A program made the position numbers and the translations under genes. A DNA stretch of 64,000 nucleotides. It comes from Brevipalpus yothersi (lineage: Eukaryota > Arthropoda > Arachnida > Trombidiformes > Tenuipalpidae). Position 1 is the stretch's first letter. Every line of letters starts with the position of its first letter. This document shows, piece by piece, positions 11,731 through 24,464 of this stretch. Below the pieces are notes generated by a model. That model did not search any database. It was given only the letters and a program-made list of their open reading frames with translations, and was not told where the DNA came from. The DNA lies in NCBI GenBank assembly GCA_003956705.1, contig QZCP01000176.1:1-64000 (forward strand), in the 5' to 3' direction.

Positions 11731-13041
11731 TGTACCACCAACTAGCCAAATGTAATTTAGGGACCAAATTAGCAACTTATCCAATATTAATATTATATAT
11801 ACATGTATACTCGATAGTTTTTTTAAGACACCTACTGAACTACCTCAATTTACAGCTCAAAAAACACTGTGTCTATCAATGGTAAGAGAAATTTTTTCCC
11901 TTGTCCATCAAATGAAAACCTTCTTTTTCTATTGACGCTTTTTTTGTACTAATTTTCTGTCCACGTCCTTTACAAAATACAGCTAGCAGCTTTGTGCTAT
12001 GATCTTTTTCACCTAATCTTTCAACTTCACATATTCAATCACGATCTAATTAACCAAGATTCAGATTGCATAAAAATAATGCAGTGTAATAAACTTGTGA
12101 TGATCGAATTGTTTGGATCGAATTTGGCTGTTTCGATTTAATTCGGACCACAAACTATTCAACTTGATCGCTTGCTGATTAGACAGGATAAATCAATTAG
12201 AGTATGAGAATCACTTTCTTCTGATCAATCAGAAACTCGATAAAAATTTAACAGAAGACCCGAAAAAAAAAAACAAATAACTGAACTTGTTAATGAAGAT
12301 TTTTTTGAAATCTTCACGACTGTTGAGAGTTTTACTGATGTCATGAAATAAGCTTAATAGATTGAGAAAACTCTAATGGAAGAGAAAAAGTTCTAGTCAC
12401 CCTGATTTGAAATCGAAACATAACTACCGGCTGCCTCCGAATCATATCTGATTGTATGCTCCAATTCTTCTGAAGATATGATCTATATTAAGTGATTCAT
12501 GACTAATTATTCAAACAAGATTTAGCTCATATAATAGTTACAGGTTATCGAGAAATTTTGGGTATTTGTCATTCCATTTCTCGAGAAATTGGGATAAAAT
12601 TACACTCAAAAGTTCATGGGTATAAGAGATGAGCCAATTAAAACAACGAAATGTTGAAGAGAAATTTCAAACTCATGACTTTCACCATGATACTTTAGGA
12701 ACTGTAAATAGACTCATTAAATTACTCAACTAGATTGGTCATTGAGATAATTATCATTATTTTCTGTTTCTTTGATTGGTCTATCGGGTTGTTTTCATCC
12801 AGATAATCATTCTGAAGATTGATTGCCTTGGTCTGTCATTTTATGGCTTTTTTTAGTTTCATCAATCGAGGAAATTTTTTTTTTCAAGAGAATTTTCTAT
12901 CATAAGTTGAAACCGTCAGCGATTGGAAGTTTTCCTGTTTATCAGGAACTTCTTGGGTGAAACACATTGGCAGAAACATGAGAAATTTCAAATCATTCAA
13001 AATTTTTTTCTCTGGCAGAGGACTTGATACGATGTATAAGG
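11731..13041. other. Intergenic stretch, no gene seen
   Basis: AT-rich 1.3 kb with no recognisable exon. A hairpin-like pair of segments around 12548-12592 (two copies of TCGAGAAATT with the second preceded by CCATTTC) is the only local structure noticed. Confidence 0.45.
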
Positions 13042-14133
13042 ATGTATTGTGGTGCTTATTTGCCTTTGCTTCTGTTGATTATCACCACATCATGTACCAA
13101 TGTAAGAGAAGACGATCAAGACGATAAGCATGATCATCACGATCATCATGATCATCATGATCATCATGAGCACCATGATCATGGCGAAGAAACGGAACAT
13201 CAATTTCGACAAATGTTGCCAGCGGATATTATTAATAAAGCTCTCGAATTGGCTCAAGAAGTTGCCAATGAAATTAAGGAAGATCTAGTTTCGATTCTCG
13301 ATTTGATCAAAAAATGTATCGAAACGTGCATTAATATTGATGGTAAGTGGTTTTCTAGTTCAATCGAGAGAGAATCAATGATCGATGCTGTGATAATTGA
13401 TTTCGCTACATGAAATCATAGTTTGGCATAAGAAGCAACTGATATATTCATTCATTGATTATATTGAAAGTGAATCGAAATGATTGATATAGATGACTTG
13501 GCTTATTTTTGACATGATAAGATGCGAACTACTTGAGGTATACCAATTTATCAATTCATATAGTTTACCACTATTTATCCTAAGCATTTGACAGTACACT
13601 GACCTTTCCAATTAAATGTTACAATAGTGACAGTTAAAACGATCATTTGGCTAGAATTTGAGAGGAATTGAATAATACGCATTAGGGAAAGAAACACAAG
13701 TCATCAGCACAGGTAATAGGTTAAAATTGAATCAATTTTTCAAAATTCGCCAAGCATATGCAGCATGCAGTCCACTTAAAAGTCCTAGAATTCAAGAGAG
13801 GACAAATTTTGATAGAATATTCGCAAGAAATGAGTTTTTTTATGAAAAAGAATAACTTAATATTGCATTTTGACTCTAGAATTGTCGATGAGAGCTGGTT
13901 CAGTTCAATTTCGCCTGAAAGGTACCAACAGAACAGATGAGGGCTTGAATCGAATGATGTCCAAACTTCCTCCAAATAAACAGATACAAGTGGCCCAAAG
14001 AATAGCAGATCTCAGAGAAATGAAAAATAGAAGAGAACATCAAAAAAAACCTGCACATGGTGCAGTACAAAAGAATCACACTGAATCCAGCACACCGGAA
14101 CAGGAACATGGAAAGAATTCTTCATTGATCTGA
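13042..14133 (+). CDS. Secreted His/Asp-rich protein of unknown function
   Basis: Two exons (13042-13342 and 13880-14133) join across a 537-bp intron with standard borders, giving 184 codons. I chose the ATG at 13042: it starts a clear signal peptide (YLPLLLLIITTSC), and the frame upstream has only a TTG. After the signal peptide comes a strongly acidic and His-rich block of about 35 residues made of HDH and HHD repeats, a composition that commonly binds Zn or Cu ions. Next is an amphipathic helical segment (LPADIINKALELAQEVANEI) with two cysteines (KKCIETC), then a basic C-terminal part. No family was recognised. The histidine block is encoded by the imperfect codon repeat catgatcat and may expand or contract. 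It could be a lineage-specific secreted protein; a metal-handling role is inference only. Confidence 0.6.
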
Positions 14134-16068
14134 ACTTTTTGAGAGAAATTTATCCTTGAATTCTGGAAAAAATGAGAGTAAGACAAATATGATTGATCTG
14201 GTGAATTATTTACTTTTCCTTCGAATTGACCGAAGAATATCATCTCTTCCTGATTTTCTATTTTGTAGGCTTTCACTTGTTCAACTTCTCAGCCTCAAGT
14301 ATTGGAAAATACTCTCTACAATTGAGAAAACAGATTAGCATGTGTAAAAATGATAAAATGATCCATTCAAATGTTATGCTGAAATATTTGACAATTTTTT
14401 ATGAAAATCAGCTCTCGCCTGAATAAAAAATTCAAAATTTATCTGGATATAGTTTTTATCTCGCTATTTCCGGTGAACATCTCTCTTGCCGAATGGTTGG
14501 CATAAGATCGGAAGCATTTTGATCACAAGTAAACAAGGAAAAAGAGCAAAGTGATCAATCAACATAGATATCAACGAGGGAGGATTGATTGTGGAGTATT
14601 CAGATCAAACATCGAGCGGAAGATATAGATTTAATGTTGAAGGACAAAACACCTTTTTGCTGATAAACTGAGAGATTAGAGTTTTTCACAGAGCTCTACC
14701 TTCAAACAAACGAATATCTTTCATGATCAGTGGAGTGAATTGTCTTCTTTTTCCTTTCAACAACTACCAGTTCAGCTGAGTACACCCAATACAGAGAGAT
14801 CGAGCAGCCAGTTTCTATGGCTGGAAGGTTTCTCTGGAGCTCGATGGCCTTCCCTAGAAACATGATCTTACAGGAAAAGATTACGGTTTCACCCAAAGAG
14901 TAGTAACAAGAGTGAGCACTTAGGCAGAATAATTGTAACGCTTTTTCGGTAGCTTTCGTAGCTTTTTCAGGTTTTCAGAGTCAGAGCTGAAAAATCTGTT
15001 CTCGACAATATTTTGTGAGATAATTTTTGGCCACGCGATAATAGACCAAAAGCTGTGGTGATAATTTTTGGCCACGATAATTGAGATGAAAAACGGGTCA
15101 AAATAGTCTGATAGCTTGATATCTTGCAATTTGACCAGTTTTCCTGCCTGATAGATGAAAATTTTCTTCTTATCAGGGGCGATAAGGTGGCCAAAAATTA
15201 TCTCAGAAGCCTAATCTCGTGGCCAAAAATTATCGAATTGAACAGAATCTGATTCAAAATTGGAAAATTCACTTTTCAGCGCCGCTTGTGAGCCGCTCAA
15301 GACCTATCCCTATTCAATATTGAGTGCTCACTCTTGTTGGTACTCTTTGGTTTCACCAGTTTATTATAATATAAGATGAATAATTCAGATAGTTCCGTTC
15401 TATGAACTATGAGCTAGGCTGGAGCTAATCAAAAGAATGGACACAATTCAGGTCGAGTTAAGGTTTCAACTCACCTTGCACAGAATCAATATCAATTTAT
15501 CATTTATCATTTAAAGATCCCAAGTAAATTATTGTGAAGAATTTGATTCCCAAGTGCGACGTCCATGCTTATGTTTGGAGGCGATGGATAAGTCTGATAC
15601 TATGAACAAATTTTGATCTCCTTTCACTTATTGACCATCAATCGAAGAGAGGTTTAAACCTATCTGATACGATTTTCGTGAAGATTTGATTTGATAACCA
15701 CACACCTTTTGTTCTCTCAAGATCACAACTTTTACCCAATTAGTTAAGTGAGTACTAACAACATGAGAGAATCCACATATCCTCTCACCCAAGAGAATGA
15801 GAGGAGAACCGAATCGGTTCCGTTGAAGTGATCAAGGTGTAACAATTTGTTGTTTTTTTATCAATAAACTTGGGGGGAAACAGTTGAAAACAATCAAGAT
15901 ATACTCTCAAAATCACTAAATTTTGAGCCAAATGATTGAGTAGAGCGAGATATACATGTACAAAACGCAGTTGTCAAACCATTTGGAGGCAACTCAGGAT
16001 GGATAATATATTTATATATCAAATTAAATAGGTGCTATAAAAAATTGTACTGTGAGCATGAAAACTTT
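14134..16068. other. Intergenic stretch containing a hAT MITE
   Basis: Apart from the MITE at 14894-15349 no gene or exon was seen. The last few hundred bases should hold the 3' UTR of the minus-strand epimerase gene. Confidence 0.5.
14894..15349. mobile_element. hAT-type MITE with terminal inverted repeats and 8-bp target-site duplication
   Basis: The element is 456 bp. Its ends are 27-bp inverted repeats differing at two adjacent bases: CAAAGAGTA, then GT on the left or CC on the right arm, then AACAAGAGTGAGCACT. It is flanked by a perfect 8-bp direct repeat GTTTCACC at 14886-14893 and 15350-15357. An 8-bp duplication and a terminal sequence matching the YARNG consensus are hallmarks of the hAT superfamily (established knowledge). 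Inside, the 16-mer GATAATTTTTGGCCAC occurs four times, two forward (about 15019-15034 and 15060-15075) and two reversed (about 15188-15203 and 15219-15234), giving a large internal palindrome. There is no transposase reading frame, so it is non-autonomous. Confidence 0.85.
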
Positions 16069-17211
16069 TTAGACTCTGTATCCTTTTGGATTCTTAGATT
16101 GCCATCTCCACGTGTGTTTACACATAGCTTCGATATCGTACGCTGGTTTCCAGCCGAGTAATTTCATCGCCTTCTGATTGTCAGCATACATAGCATCAAC
16201 ATCACCAGGTCTTCGATCTGCGAATTCGTAAGGAATCTTGACACCAGTTGCAGTCTCAAATGCCTTGATAACCTATCAGTTAAACAAGATAGAGAGAATA
16301 TATTAGAAAACATAAACTTCAGTGGATGAATCGCAAGTACTCCGTACCTCTAGAACTGAGTGGCCCTGTCCTGTTCCCAGATTGATGACGTTGAAACCAG
16401 AAAAACTGTTATTATTATCATTCATCACTTTATCTAATGCAAGAGTATGTCCATTGGCAAGGTCCATAATATGAATATAATCACGAACACCAGTACCATC
16501 CTTGGTCTTGAAATCATTACCAAACACCTTGAGTACCGGTCGACGCTTGATGGCAACTTGAGATATGAATGGCATCAAATTATTGGGAACACCCTGAGGA
16601 TCTTCACCAATTTCACCCGATTCATGAGCACCAATAGGATTAAAATATCTCAATGAAATCATACACCAGCCTTTTTCACTGGCCTCCAAATCGCGTAGCA
16701 TCTGTTCGATGACAAATTTTGTCCTTCCATAGGTATTGGTTATACTGACACCAGTGGAATGATTCTCATCCAGCGGTAAATACTTGGGAACACCATAAAC
16801 GGTGGCAGATGATGAAAAAATCAGCCGTTTAACACCATGTTTTCGCATAGCTTTCAACAAATACAGTGAGCCAGCCACATTATTCTCATAATATTCCAAA
16901 GGTTTTACCGATGATTCGCCAACCGCTTTGAGACCAGCAAAATGCATTACAGCATCGAATTCATGTTGTGAAAACACATCCATAACCGCGCGCTCATCAC
17001 GAAGATCAACATTATAAAAAGCGGTCAATTTTTTACCGGTTAATATTTCAATTCGTCTCAAACATTCGGGCAACGAATTTTGATTCTCATCAGCACATAT
17101 TGCATTCGATAGATTGTCCAATACCACAATCTTGTAGCCAGCTTCCAGTAAAGTTAATACACAATGGCTACCCACAAAACCAGCTCCACCGGTAACCAGA
17201 ATATCTTTCAT
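16069..17211 (-). CDS. GALE: UDP-glucose 4-epimerase
   Basis: Two exons (17211-16348 and 16272-16069) join in frame to 355 codons, close to the 348 of human GALE. The enzyme interconverts UDP-glucose and UDP-galactose (Leloir pathway, and supply of UDP-galactose for glycans) in the cytosol. The N-terminus has the Rossmann NAD-binding motif TGGAGFVG (residues 7-14). The catalytic Ser/Thr region SSSATVYG is at 133-140 and the YxxxK pair is Y161 and K165 (YGRTK). Further family marks are SLRYFNPIGAH and NLGTGQGHSVLE; the second exon supplies the C-terminal DRRPGDVDAMYAD and GWKPAYD. All catalytic residues are present. The ATG at 17211 begins directly on the first beta strand, as in the family. 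It lies on the same strand as IMPDH, 1.9 kb downstream of it, with no sign of cotranscription. Confidence 0.97.
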
Positions 17212-19102
17212 ATTGGCTTAGTGTTGATATATATTTTATACACACAAGAAGGAAGAAAAAATGTAACGATAAAAAATGATCAAAAGAACAATGTTGGCGA
17301 ACCGATTCGATTCGATGATGAATTACACTATTCCCAAAATGATGATACTAATTTTCACCTTAAAGATGTGAAAGCAAGTGAATGACTGGAAAGAATATCG
17401 AGAAGGTAAACACAATTTAAACAAGAGTATTTGGAGGACATTGATAATGATAGATAGTGATAATGAATATAATGTGTATATACACATACATCAGCTGATA
17501 TCTCATGTCTCTCTCTCTCTTCTCTATCTTACCTGAGATAATAGAGTATGTGTTTGGAGTAAATTGAAATATATCAATTGATGATGTTCAAAATGAAGAA
17601 TTAATATTCGTCAGATCAATCAAATAATAAAAAAAATTGAGCGATGAATGTCAAGAGTAAGGTAGTTGAAATAAATATGTATATTTTGAGATGTAATTTT
17701 ATACGAAATTTAGAGTAGAGTATCTCTCTTGATAATTTTTGGTTTGTAATGAGAATTAAAAGGATTATTAGAGAAAGGGTAACAATTATTACTGATCACC
17801 AATTAGAATGAACGAAAAAAAAAATCAATCTTGAACACTCCAAAAACAATAATATTATTGGCAATGTTTACGGAATTACAACTGATGAAGCTTCCGCGCC
17901 TCATAATCTTGAGAGCAAGTTTGTTGTTTTCTCTCTCGCTTCCGGCTTGCAACTGGTTCCGCAAGTGTCAGAGTATCAATGGCAATGACATTGCCACATT
18001 CATGAGGTTGTCATGATTAGATTTCTTTTTTTTTCTTCCATTCCTCTTGATGATGGCTAATCAAACTTAACACTGATGAAAAAGTTCATCAAATTGATTT
18101 TGGAGACGCAAATCTTACTTGGATCATTCTTGGGAATGTGATAAACTTACAAACTTGTTAAGCGCGCTTTCGGTTCAGCATTGATTCATTCATTCATTGA
18201 CGGATGGAAAGGACAAACTTATTTTCGGTGGAAAACTATTCCATTTACAATTATCAATGAATTCAAGAAGGATGGAGAAATTTATCAGTTCAAAAAAAGT
18301 ATTTCAGCGTAAGTCAGGGAAATATCTTGAGAATCCAACTTGTAGCAAAATATCAATTTTAGTGTGGAAAATTTTCTTCTTGATCTTTACGTACAAGTCA
18401 AAATTGATATTAAGCTCTTTTTTTGAGTTAGCTAGAAAGTTTTCCCTCGATTTTCTCTTCGATTGTACATAATTATGAGTAGGAGTCAGATCGAATTAGC
18501 AATATTTCATCATTCTGTAGACAAGAAAAAAACCTCCAAGTAGAGATCAGTAAGCTTTTGGTGAGCTTACTAAAAAAATTCTCAGTGTAGCTAGGCAATA
18601 AAGTGAATAGAGATTGATCGGTATATGTGAAGATTTTTTCGTTTAATTCCATGGTAATATCATTATCATTATTGTTCATTATTGGCAGATGAGCAAAAGC
18701 TCTGTACATCAAACAAGAGGATCTCTTTGAGTAAGTTTCAGGGTTCACAAAAAGTTTTTTTTCTTTCGAGAGGTTCGACATATTCGTGCATTAACACGAT
18801 GGTTTCGGGGATTGCACAATCATCAATTGTACGCGTAAAAAAGATAACACAATTAGCGCCTACACAGATTACCCAAAATTTTGTTGGGTATTGAGGTATG
18901 GATAGGAATGATTGATAGTCTGTTCTATAAATGAAAAAAAAGACACAACGTTCGTGATAGCCAATATTCTGAGGCGTCGATTATGTTCGATTGATATCCG
19001 GATTTCTGGCACAAGAGAAAGATATAAGATATGAACGCATAATTTGGCCATCCTAATAAAAGGAATGTACCCTGGTGACTAAGCTAAATGGAATCAAATG
19101 AT
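17212..19102. other. Intergenic stretch, no gene seen
   Basis: 1.9 kb between GALE and IMPDH, both on the minus strand. Short frames exist on both strands but none has splice borders or similarity that would support a gene. A short CT run lies at about 17509-17530. The stretch should hold the GALE promoter and the IMPDH 3' UTR. Confidence 0.5.
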
Positions 19103-21596
19103 TTAATAGAGTCGCTTTTCAAATGAATGGAGACCATGAACACCTCCTTCAACTTGAGCGGATGCTGTTCTCTTCTCAAATTTTAGCTGACCAGAATACA
19201 TTTGATCTCTGTAAGAGAAAAAGGATTTGAATTGATTCACCTCATATCAGCATGGAAACCCTTAACAAATAAAATAAAAAATATGAATTGAACATACCTG
19301 AGCTTTTCTAGCGTTTTTGAGCCGATATCTTGACAACCATACCTAATACCAGCAATTAGGTAAGGCACATATCTGTGAATTGATCCCTTATCAACAATTG
19401 CTCCGGTAACTCCCTGAGCAACTCTTACATCATCCATTTCACTGGAACAAGCAAGAAGAGAGGAGGAGAAAAATTAAATTATGTAAGAGTTAAAACTTTG
19501 ACCCGATCCCGATCAGTAAAATCAGACACCAGCCACGATACTAACCCTTGGAAGTATCGTTGTCTACTACCAGCACCGTCTTTTGATTCCATGGCATCAA
19601 GAGAACCCATACCACGATACTTTTTAAGACGAACACCATTTGAAAAATAATATTCACCCGGTGCTTCAGCAGTACCGGCAAGCATCGATCCCATCATCAC
19701 ACAACTTGCACCCAATGCTAAAGCTTTAATTATATGGCCAACAGAGGAAATTCCGCCATCAGCAATTATTGGCACATTAAATTTGCGAGCATATTGAGCA
19801 ACCCGATAGACTGCTGATGCTTGTGATCGACCACAAGCCATCACCTCTTGAGTGATACAAATGGAACCTGAGCCCATACCAACACGTAGACCATCAACAC
19901 CAGCTTCGATTAGATTTTTGGCTTGAGCCACAGTAACAACTGGTAGAGAGGAAATAGATTGTGTGATTGAAAGTTCAATTAATTGCTCTGGATGCGTGTG
20001 TGTGTATATGGGTGCCTATTTCATTAAATCAGCTTACCATTTCCACCGATAACTTGTAGCTGGGGGTAATTTTCCTTTATAAATTTAATCATCTTCAACT
20101 GATAGATCGAATTTCCTTGAGAAGAATCCTATTCGAGAATGGATCAAATTAGAATGCTAGTCGTATACCAGTTACACACAATAAATAAATGTGAAACGGA
20201 TGTTCACAGTTCAACAGTATTTCTCGGAAACTAACCAGAATGATAACATCAACCCCCGCATCGGCGAGTAATTTTAATCTATGTTTATCTTCTTCCCGTG
20301 TACCTATTGCCGCTCCAACAAGCAATTGACCATTATCATCTTTGGATGATAGTGGATAGTCTCGACTTTTCTTCAAATCAGTTCGAGATATTAGGGCAAC
20401 AAGCTGTCCCTTATTGTTGACAATCGGAAGTTTACCCTTTTTACTTCGCTGAAGAATCTCATTAGCCTCTTGGAGTGAAAGATGTGATGATGGACTTTCC
20501 TCAAGTGTTACTAAATTTTGAATACTTGTCATCACTTTACTCAATGGAGTTTCTAGGCCATCTTTTTTGATAAAATCAATATCACGAGCAGTTACAATTC
20601 CAAGAAGTTTACCACCAATTTTACCAGTATCAGTCACTGGTATTCCAGCGAAACCCTTGAGTCGCTTAATTTCTTTCACATCGGCAACAGTTTTCTCGGG
20701 ACTCATCACAACCGGATCACGAATAAAACCATGTTTATATTTCTGCAAGTGAACAATTTAGTAGGAAAATTGAATGAGAATTTCATTCGAGGAAATTGAA
20801 ATATTGAAAGAAGAAATAGAAATTCAATTCTAAATTACCTTCACTTTCTGCACTTCGGCAGCCTGGAATTCTTCAGTACAATTATGATGAATAATGCCTA
20901 TTCCACCGCATAGCTATAAAATTGGAAAAAAATGAGTTATTTAATCGAAAAGTATTGTTTTTGAAAAACAATTGAAATAAATTTCCCATCCTAAAACTTA
21001 TCAAAGAATTATTCGAAATTGCTTTCGATCATGTCTCGAAATTTCGCGAACTGTGTTATTGTAGTTCGATAATAAGAAGGTAATAAATCTCAGCATTCAG
21101 CTACTTACCGCCATGGCAATAGCCATCTCTGATTCGGTAACAGTGTCCATCGGTGAGGATACAAGGGGTGCTTGTAGGGACACTTTTTTGGTCAATTTTG
21201 ATGTTAGAATCTGTGTGCGGGAAAAAAGTGGGGAATAAAAAGCAGTTCATTGATTGAAAAATGAGCGGAAACAGAGGAAGGAAAAAGAAAGAATAATTTC
21301 AACTTACAACTTCATCGGAGGGAAAGTCAATATAACCAGGAAGAATGAGAATATCACTGATCGGAAAAAATACCCGAAAATAGCTCATCACTCAAGTGTA
21401 CATATATATTATATACATATGGTTGAAGTGTTAAGTAACACACACACACACTTACACATATGCAATATGCGTCTATGTCTATGGTTAGTGTAAAAAAATG
21501 TATTTTAAAAAAAACTACATACTTGTAAGTTAAGCCATCGCCTGGCTCAAAAAGTCGCTTAGCTGTGAAGCCATCTTCAATTTCGTTGTCAGACAT
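19103..21596 (-). CDS. IMPDH: Inosine-5'-monophosphate dehydrogenase
   Basis: Nine exons (21596-21523, 21356-21308, 21210-21109, 20913-20839, 20742-20236, 20128-20038, 19939-19546, 19441-19298, 19208-19103) join to 513 codons, essentially the human length of 514. The enzyme oxidises IMP to XMP with NAD+, the committed step of guanine nucleotide synthesis. Visible features in order: the start GLTYNDILILPGY, the Bateman domain with its two CBS repeats inserted at about residues 110-230, the dinucleotide-site DSSQGNS, the catalytic loop GMGSGSICIT with Cys at about 327, the phosphate-site DGGISSVGHIIKALALGA, the flap RQRYFQGEMDDV, and the C-terminus EGGVHGLHSFEKRLY. The intron before the flap falls between QG and E, a position fixed by the reading phase. 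No residue known to be needed for catalysis is missing. Confidence 0.97.
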
Positions 21597-22236
21597 GATG
21601 ATGATTATTTAAATTTTGTGAAAGAAGAATAGAGGAAGAAAATCGATGGACCAAAGCCAGAGATGATGATAAAGAAAATATATATTTGTATGTATATTTC
21701 AATGTTGAGAGAAGGAGGAAAAAAAACTAAGTAATCACCAGTCGAAGTTGATGTAAAGTGAGACATAAGATATGGTATGGAACACTCTTATTCTTAGGGT
21801 GAGCCGATGAAGAAGACGATGGAGAGGAGGAAGATGATGAAGACGAAGAAGAGAGGGAGACAACGACGATAATCATCGGTGATGAGATGAGGAAGATAGC
21901 AATAGATGAGAAGCTATCTTTCTGGAATAGATAGATAATGAAAGAAAAAGAGAGAGAGAAAGAAAGAGAGGGAAAGAGAGGAAAAAAAAGAGAAAACAAG
22001 TTAATACAGCTGTTTTCTCTATTTTATCATTTGATGCTATACACAACCGTCGATAAGACCATAGGTTTTCTCTCTCTCTCTTTCTCTCTTTATGCTTTTT
22101 ATCACTCACCATAGAGCACATAAAATGAATAAAATGAATACTCACACTCATACTTCTGCTCCTGAGAAGAGTCACTCTTGCTCAGTGATCATCCCTCCTC
22201 ATCTATCTTTCTTTTTCTCTTTCTTTCTCTTTCTCT

Positions 22237-22244
<8 letters not shown>

Positions 22245-22285
<41 letters not shown>

Positions 22286-22834
22286 NNNNNNNNNNNNNNN
22301 NNNNNNNNNNNNNNNNNNNNNNNNNNNNNNNNNNNNNNNNNNNNNNNNNNNNNNNNNNNNNNNNNNNNNNNNNNNNNNNNNNNNNNNNNNNNNNNNNNNN
22401 NNNNNNNNNNNNNNNNNNNNNNNNNNNNNNNNNNNNNNNNNNNNNNNNNNNNNNNNNNNNNNNNNNNNNNNNNNNNNNNNNNNNNNNNNNNNNNNNNNNN
22501 NNNNNNNNNNNNNNNNNNNNNNNNNNNNNNNNNNNNNNNNNNNNNNNNNNNNNNNNNNNNNNNNNNNNNNNNNNNNNNNNNNNNNNNNNNNNNNNNNNNN
22601 NNNNNNNNNNNNNNNNNNNNNNNNNNNNNNNNNNNNNNNNNNNNNNNNNNNNNNNNNNNNNNNNNNNNNNNNNNNNNNNNNNNNNNNNNNNNNNNNNNNN
22701 NNNNNNNNNNNNNNNNNNNNNNNNNNNNNNNNNNNNNNNNNNNNNNNNNNNNNNNNNNNNNNNNNNNNNNNNNNNNNNNNNNNNNNNNNNNNNNNNNNNN
22801 NNNNNNNNNNNNNNNNNNNNNNNNNNNNNNNNNN

Positions 22835-22921
<87 letters not shown>
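22245..22921. repeat. (CT)n microsatellite interrupted by an assembly gap
   Basis: (CT)n runs into the N stretch from 22245 to 22285 and out of it from 22835 to 22921, so the unresolved DNA is probably a long CT array. The true length is unknown. Confidence 0.9.
22286..22834. other. Assembly gap (549 N)
   Basis: A run of N flanked on both sides by (CT)n. It is not biological sequence and the gap length may be an estimate. Confidence 0.99.
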
Positions 22922-22925
<4 letters not shown>

Positions 22926-23613
22926 GGTGTTTTTGGGTTGATATGAGATGCTTTTCGAGTGTAAGATGTACTTGAGAAAAATAGACAGAATATACGCGAG
23001 ATGAGAATGTTCACCTCACTCGACATTATCAGAATGGACCTTATACTCTGTATGTGTGTGTATGATTGACGATGATCATGATGGTTATCATGTTGTTAAC
23101 AAGATTATTATATCAGTATGATTTTCATGATGATTGTATATCAGATCATGATAATGTACTGTACTGAGAAGAGAAAATATACCAATATCGATCATGTCAA
23201 TAAGTTCCTGTAAGGAGTAACACTAATCCACTTATTTTCTCTGTCTCTCTCTTTTTTTATGATTTTATGTTGAGAACAAACAGTCATAAAGACCATTCCG
23301 AAATTGATACAATTATAAAGATTGTGGTGAAGGTGGTAGTGATGGGCAAACAGAGGAAAAGGGAAAAGTGAGCGTGTATGAATGTGTGTGTGTGAATTGT
23401 ATAATTTATCCATGAAAAAATGTGAGAATGAAAGACAATTGTTCTAATCATCTTGAACATTCAATTGAAAAAAGATACAGACTTTCTTATTAATGTTTTG
23501 TAGTTGAGGCACATGCACATCTAGAGGCTTAGCTCAATGACTTTCCAAACATAAAACAGGAGAAGAGTGATGATGATGAACGATGATGAAATCGTCAAGT
23601 TGGCTAATTACTT

Positions 23614-24464
23614 TTATTGAGGAGGTTTTCGAATCTTATCACGAATACTTTTTTCTATTTCGAATTGTCTCAAATCAGCTCTGGACAGGAATGCTTGACG
23701 TTCAATGTATCCATCTTTACGATTAATTGCTTGCCTTAGCTCATCTTCTAGTCCTTCTTTCTTCTTATAATCATCCCAATCCATTTTAGATTGTAACAAT
23801 GTGCCAACTTTAGGTTTTTTCTTAAGATTGGACACCAGATCAGCAAGATTTCTCTTATTACTTTGTAAAGCAGACACGGGCTTGAATTTGGGTACACTTT
23901 TGGAAAAACTGGTACTTGTACTGGATGCTAATGTTGAAGAATTTAATGATGATCCTAATTTATTATCATTATTGGTGGTAGTTGTTGTTGTTGTTGTTGC
24001 TTTTTCAACAGCCGTTGTTGTTTTCGCAGCTACGACAGTTGATGTCAAATTATTACTATTACTGTTGTTACTATTACTATCCTCCTTTAACATGGACCAT
24101 AGCTCATCACTACGTTTTTTCACTTCTATCGCACTCAATTGCGGCTTTTGATTTGATGAGTCATCTTTGTTTTTCAAATTATTATTATCTCCAGACAGAC
24201 AAAAATCATCAGGTTCACCTTCAGAATCAATTCCTGGAAAGGAAAGAAGAAAAAGGTGATGAAGAAGAAAAGGTATTATATTAACCGGTTGATAATCATC
24301 AACTGTTAATCACTATACACACATACACATTCACACCCACATGTCAACTTACCATCATCTTTATCATCAACATCTTCATCTGGTACATAATCTTCATCAT
24401 CTTCATCATCATCCTCTTCATCACCATCTACATTTCTATCCACATCATTCTTTGAAACGTCCAT
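23614..24464 (-). CDS. CFDP1: CFDP1/BCNT (Bucentaur, Swc5-like) chromatin protein
   Basis: Two exons (24464-24353 and 24233-23614) join to 243 codons. The C-terminal 80 residues form the conserved BCNT-C domain: SKMDWDDYKKKEG, GLEDEL, KDGYIERQAFL, and RADLRQFEIEKSIRDKIRK. The N-terminal exon is very acidic (Asp/Glu runs and YVPDED), as in the family, and the middle is a low-complexity Asn/Ser/Thr region including an eight-residue Thr run. BCNT/CFDP1 is the metazoan counterpart of yeast Swc5, a subunit of the SWR1/SRCAP complex that loads histone H2A.Z (family knowledge). The start ATG at 24464 faces the PDK1 start at 25244, so the two genes are divergent with a 779-bp spacer. The Thr and Asn runs come from simple triplet repeats. 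Confidence 0.93.

Larger units (their letters stand above)
21597..23613. other. Intergenic stretch with a large (CT)n tract and an assembly gap
   Basis: The IMPDH promoter side is rich in GA/CT (21950-22260) and leads into the gap at 22286-22834. After the gap the (CT)n continues to about 22921. From 22922 to 23613 is AT-rich DNA with no gene seen; it should hold the CFDP1 3' UTR. Open frames that cross the N run are artefacts. Confidence 0.55.

Noticed and set aside
13024..13041. Upstream in-frame extension of the His-rich gene
   Set aside because: It would start at TTG; the ATG at 13042 opens directly on the signal peptide.
22092..23026. Open frames spanning the N run with Ser-Leu or Glu-Arg dipeptide repeats
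   Set aside because: They are translations of (CT)n/(GA)n around an assembly gap; no splice or similarity support.
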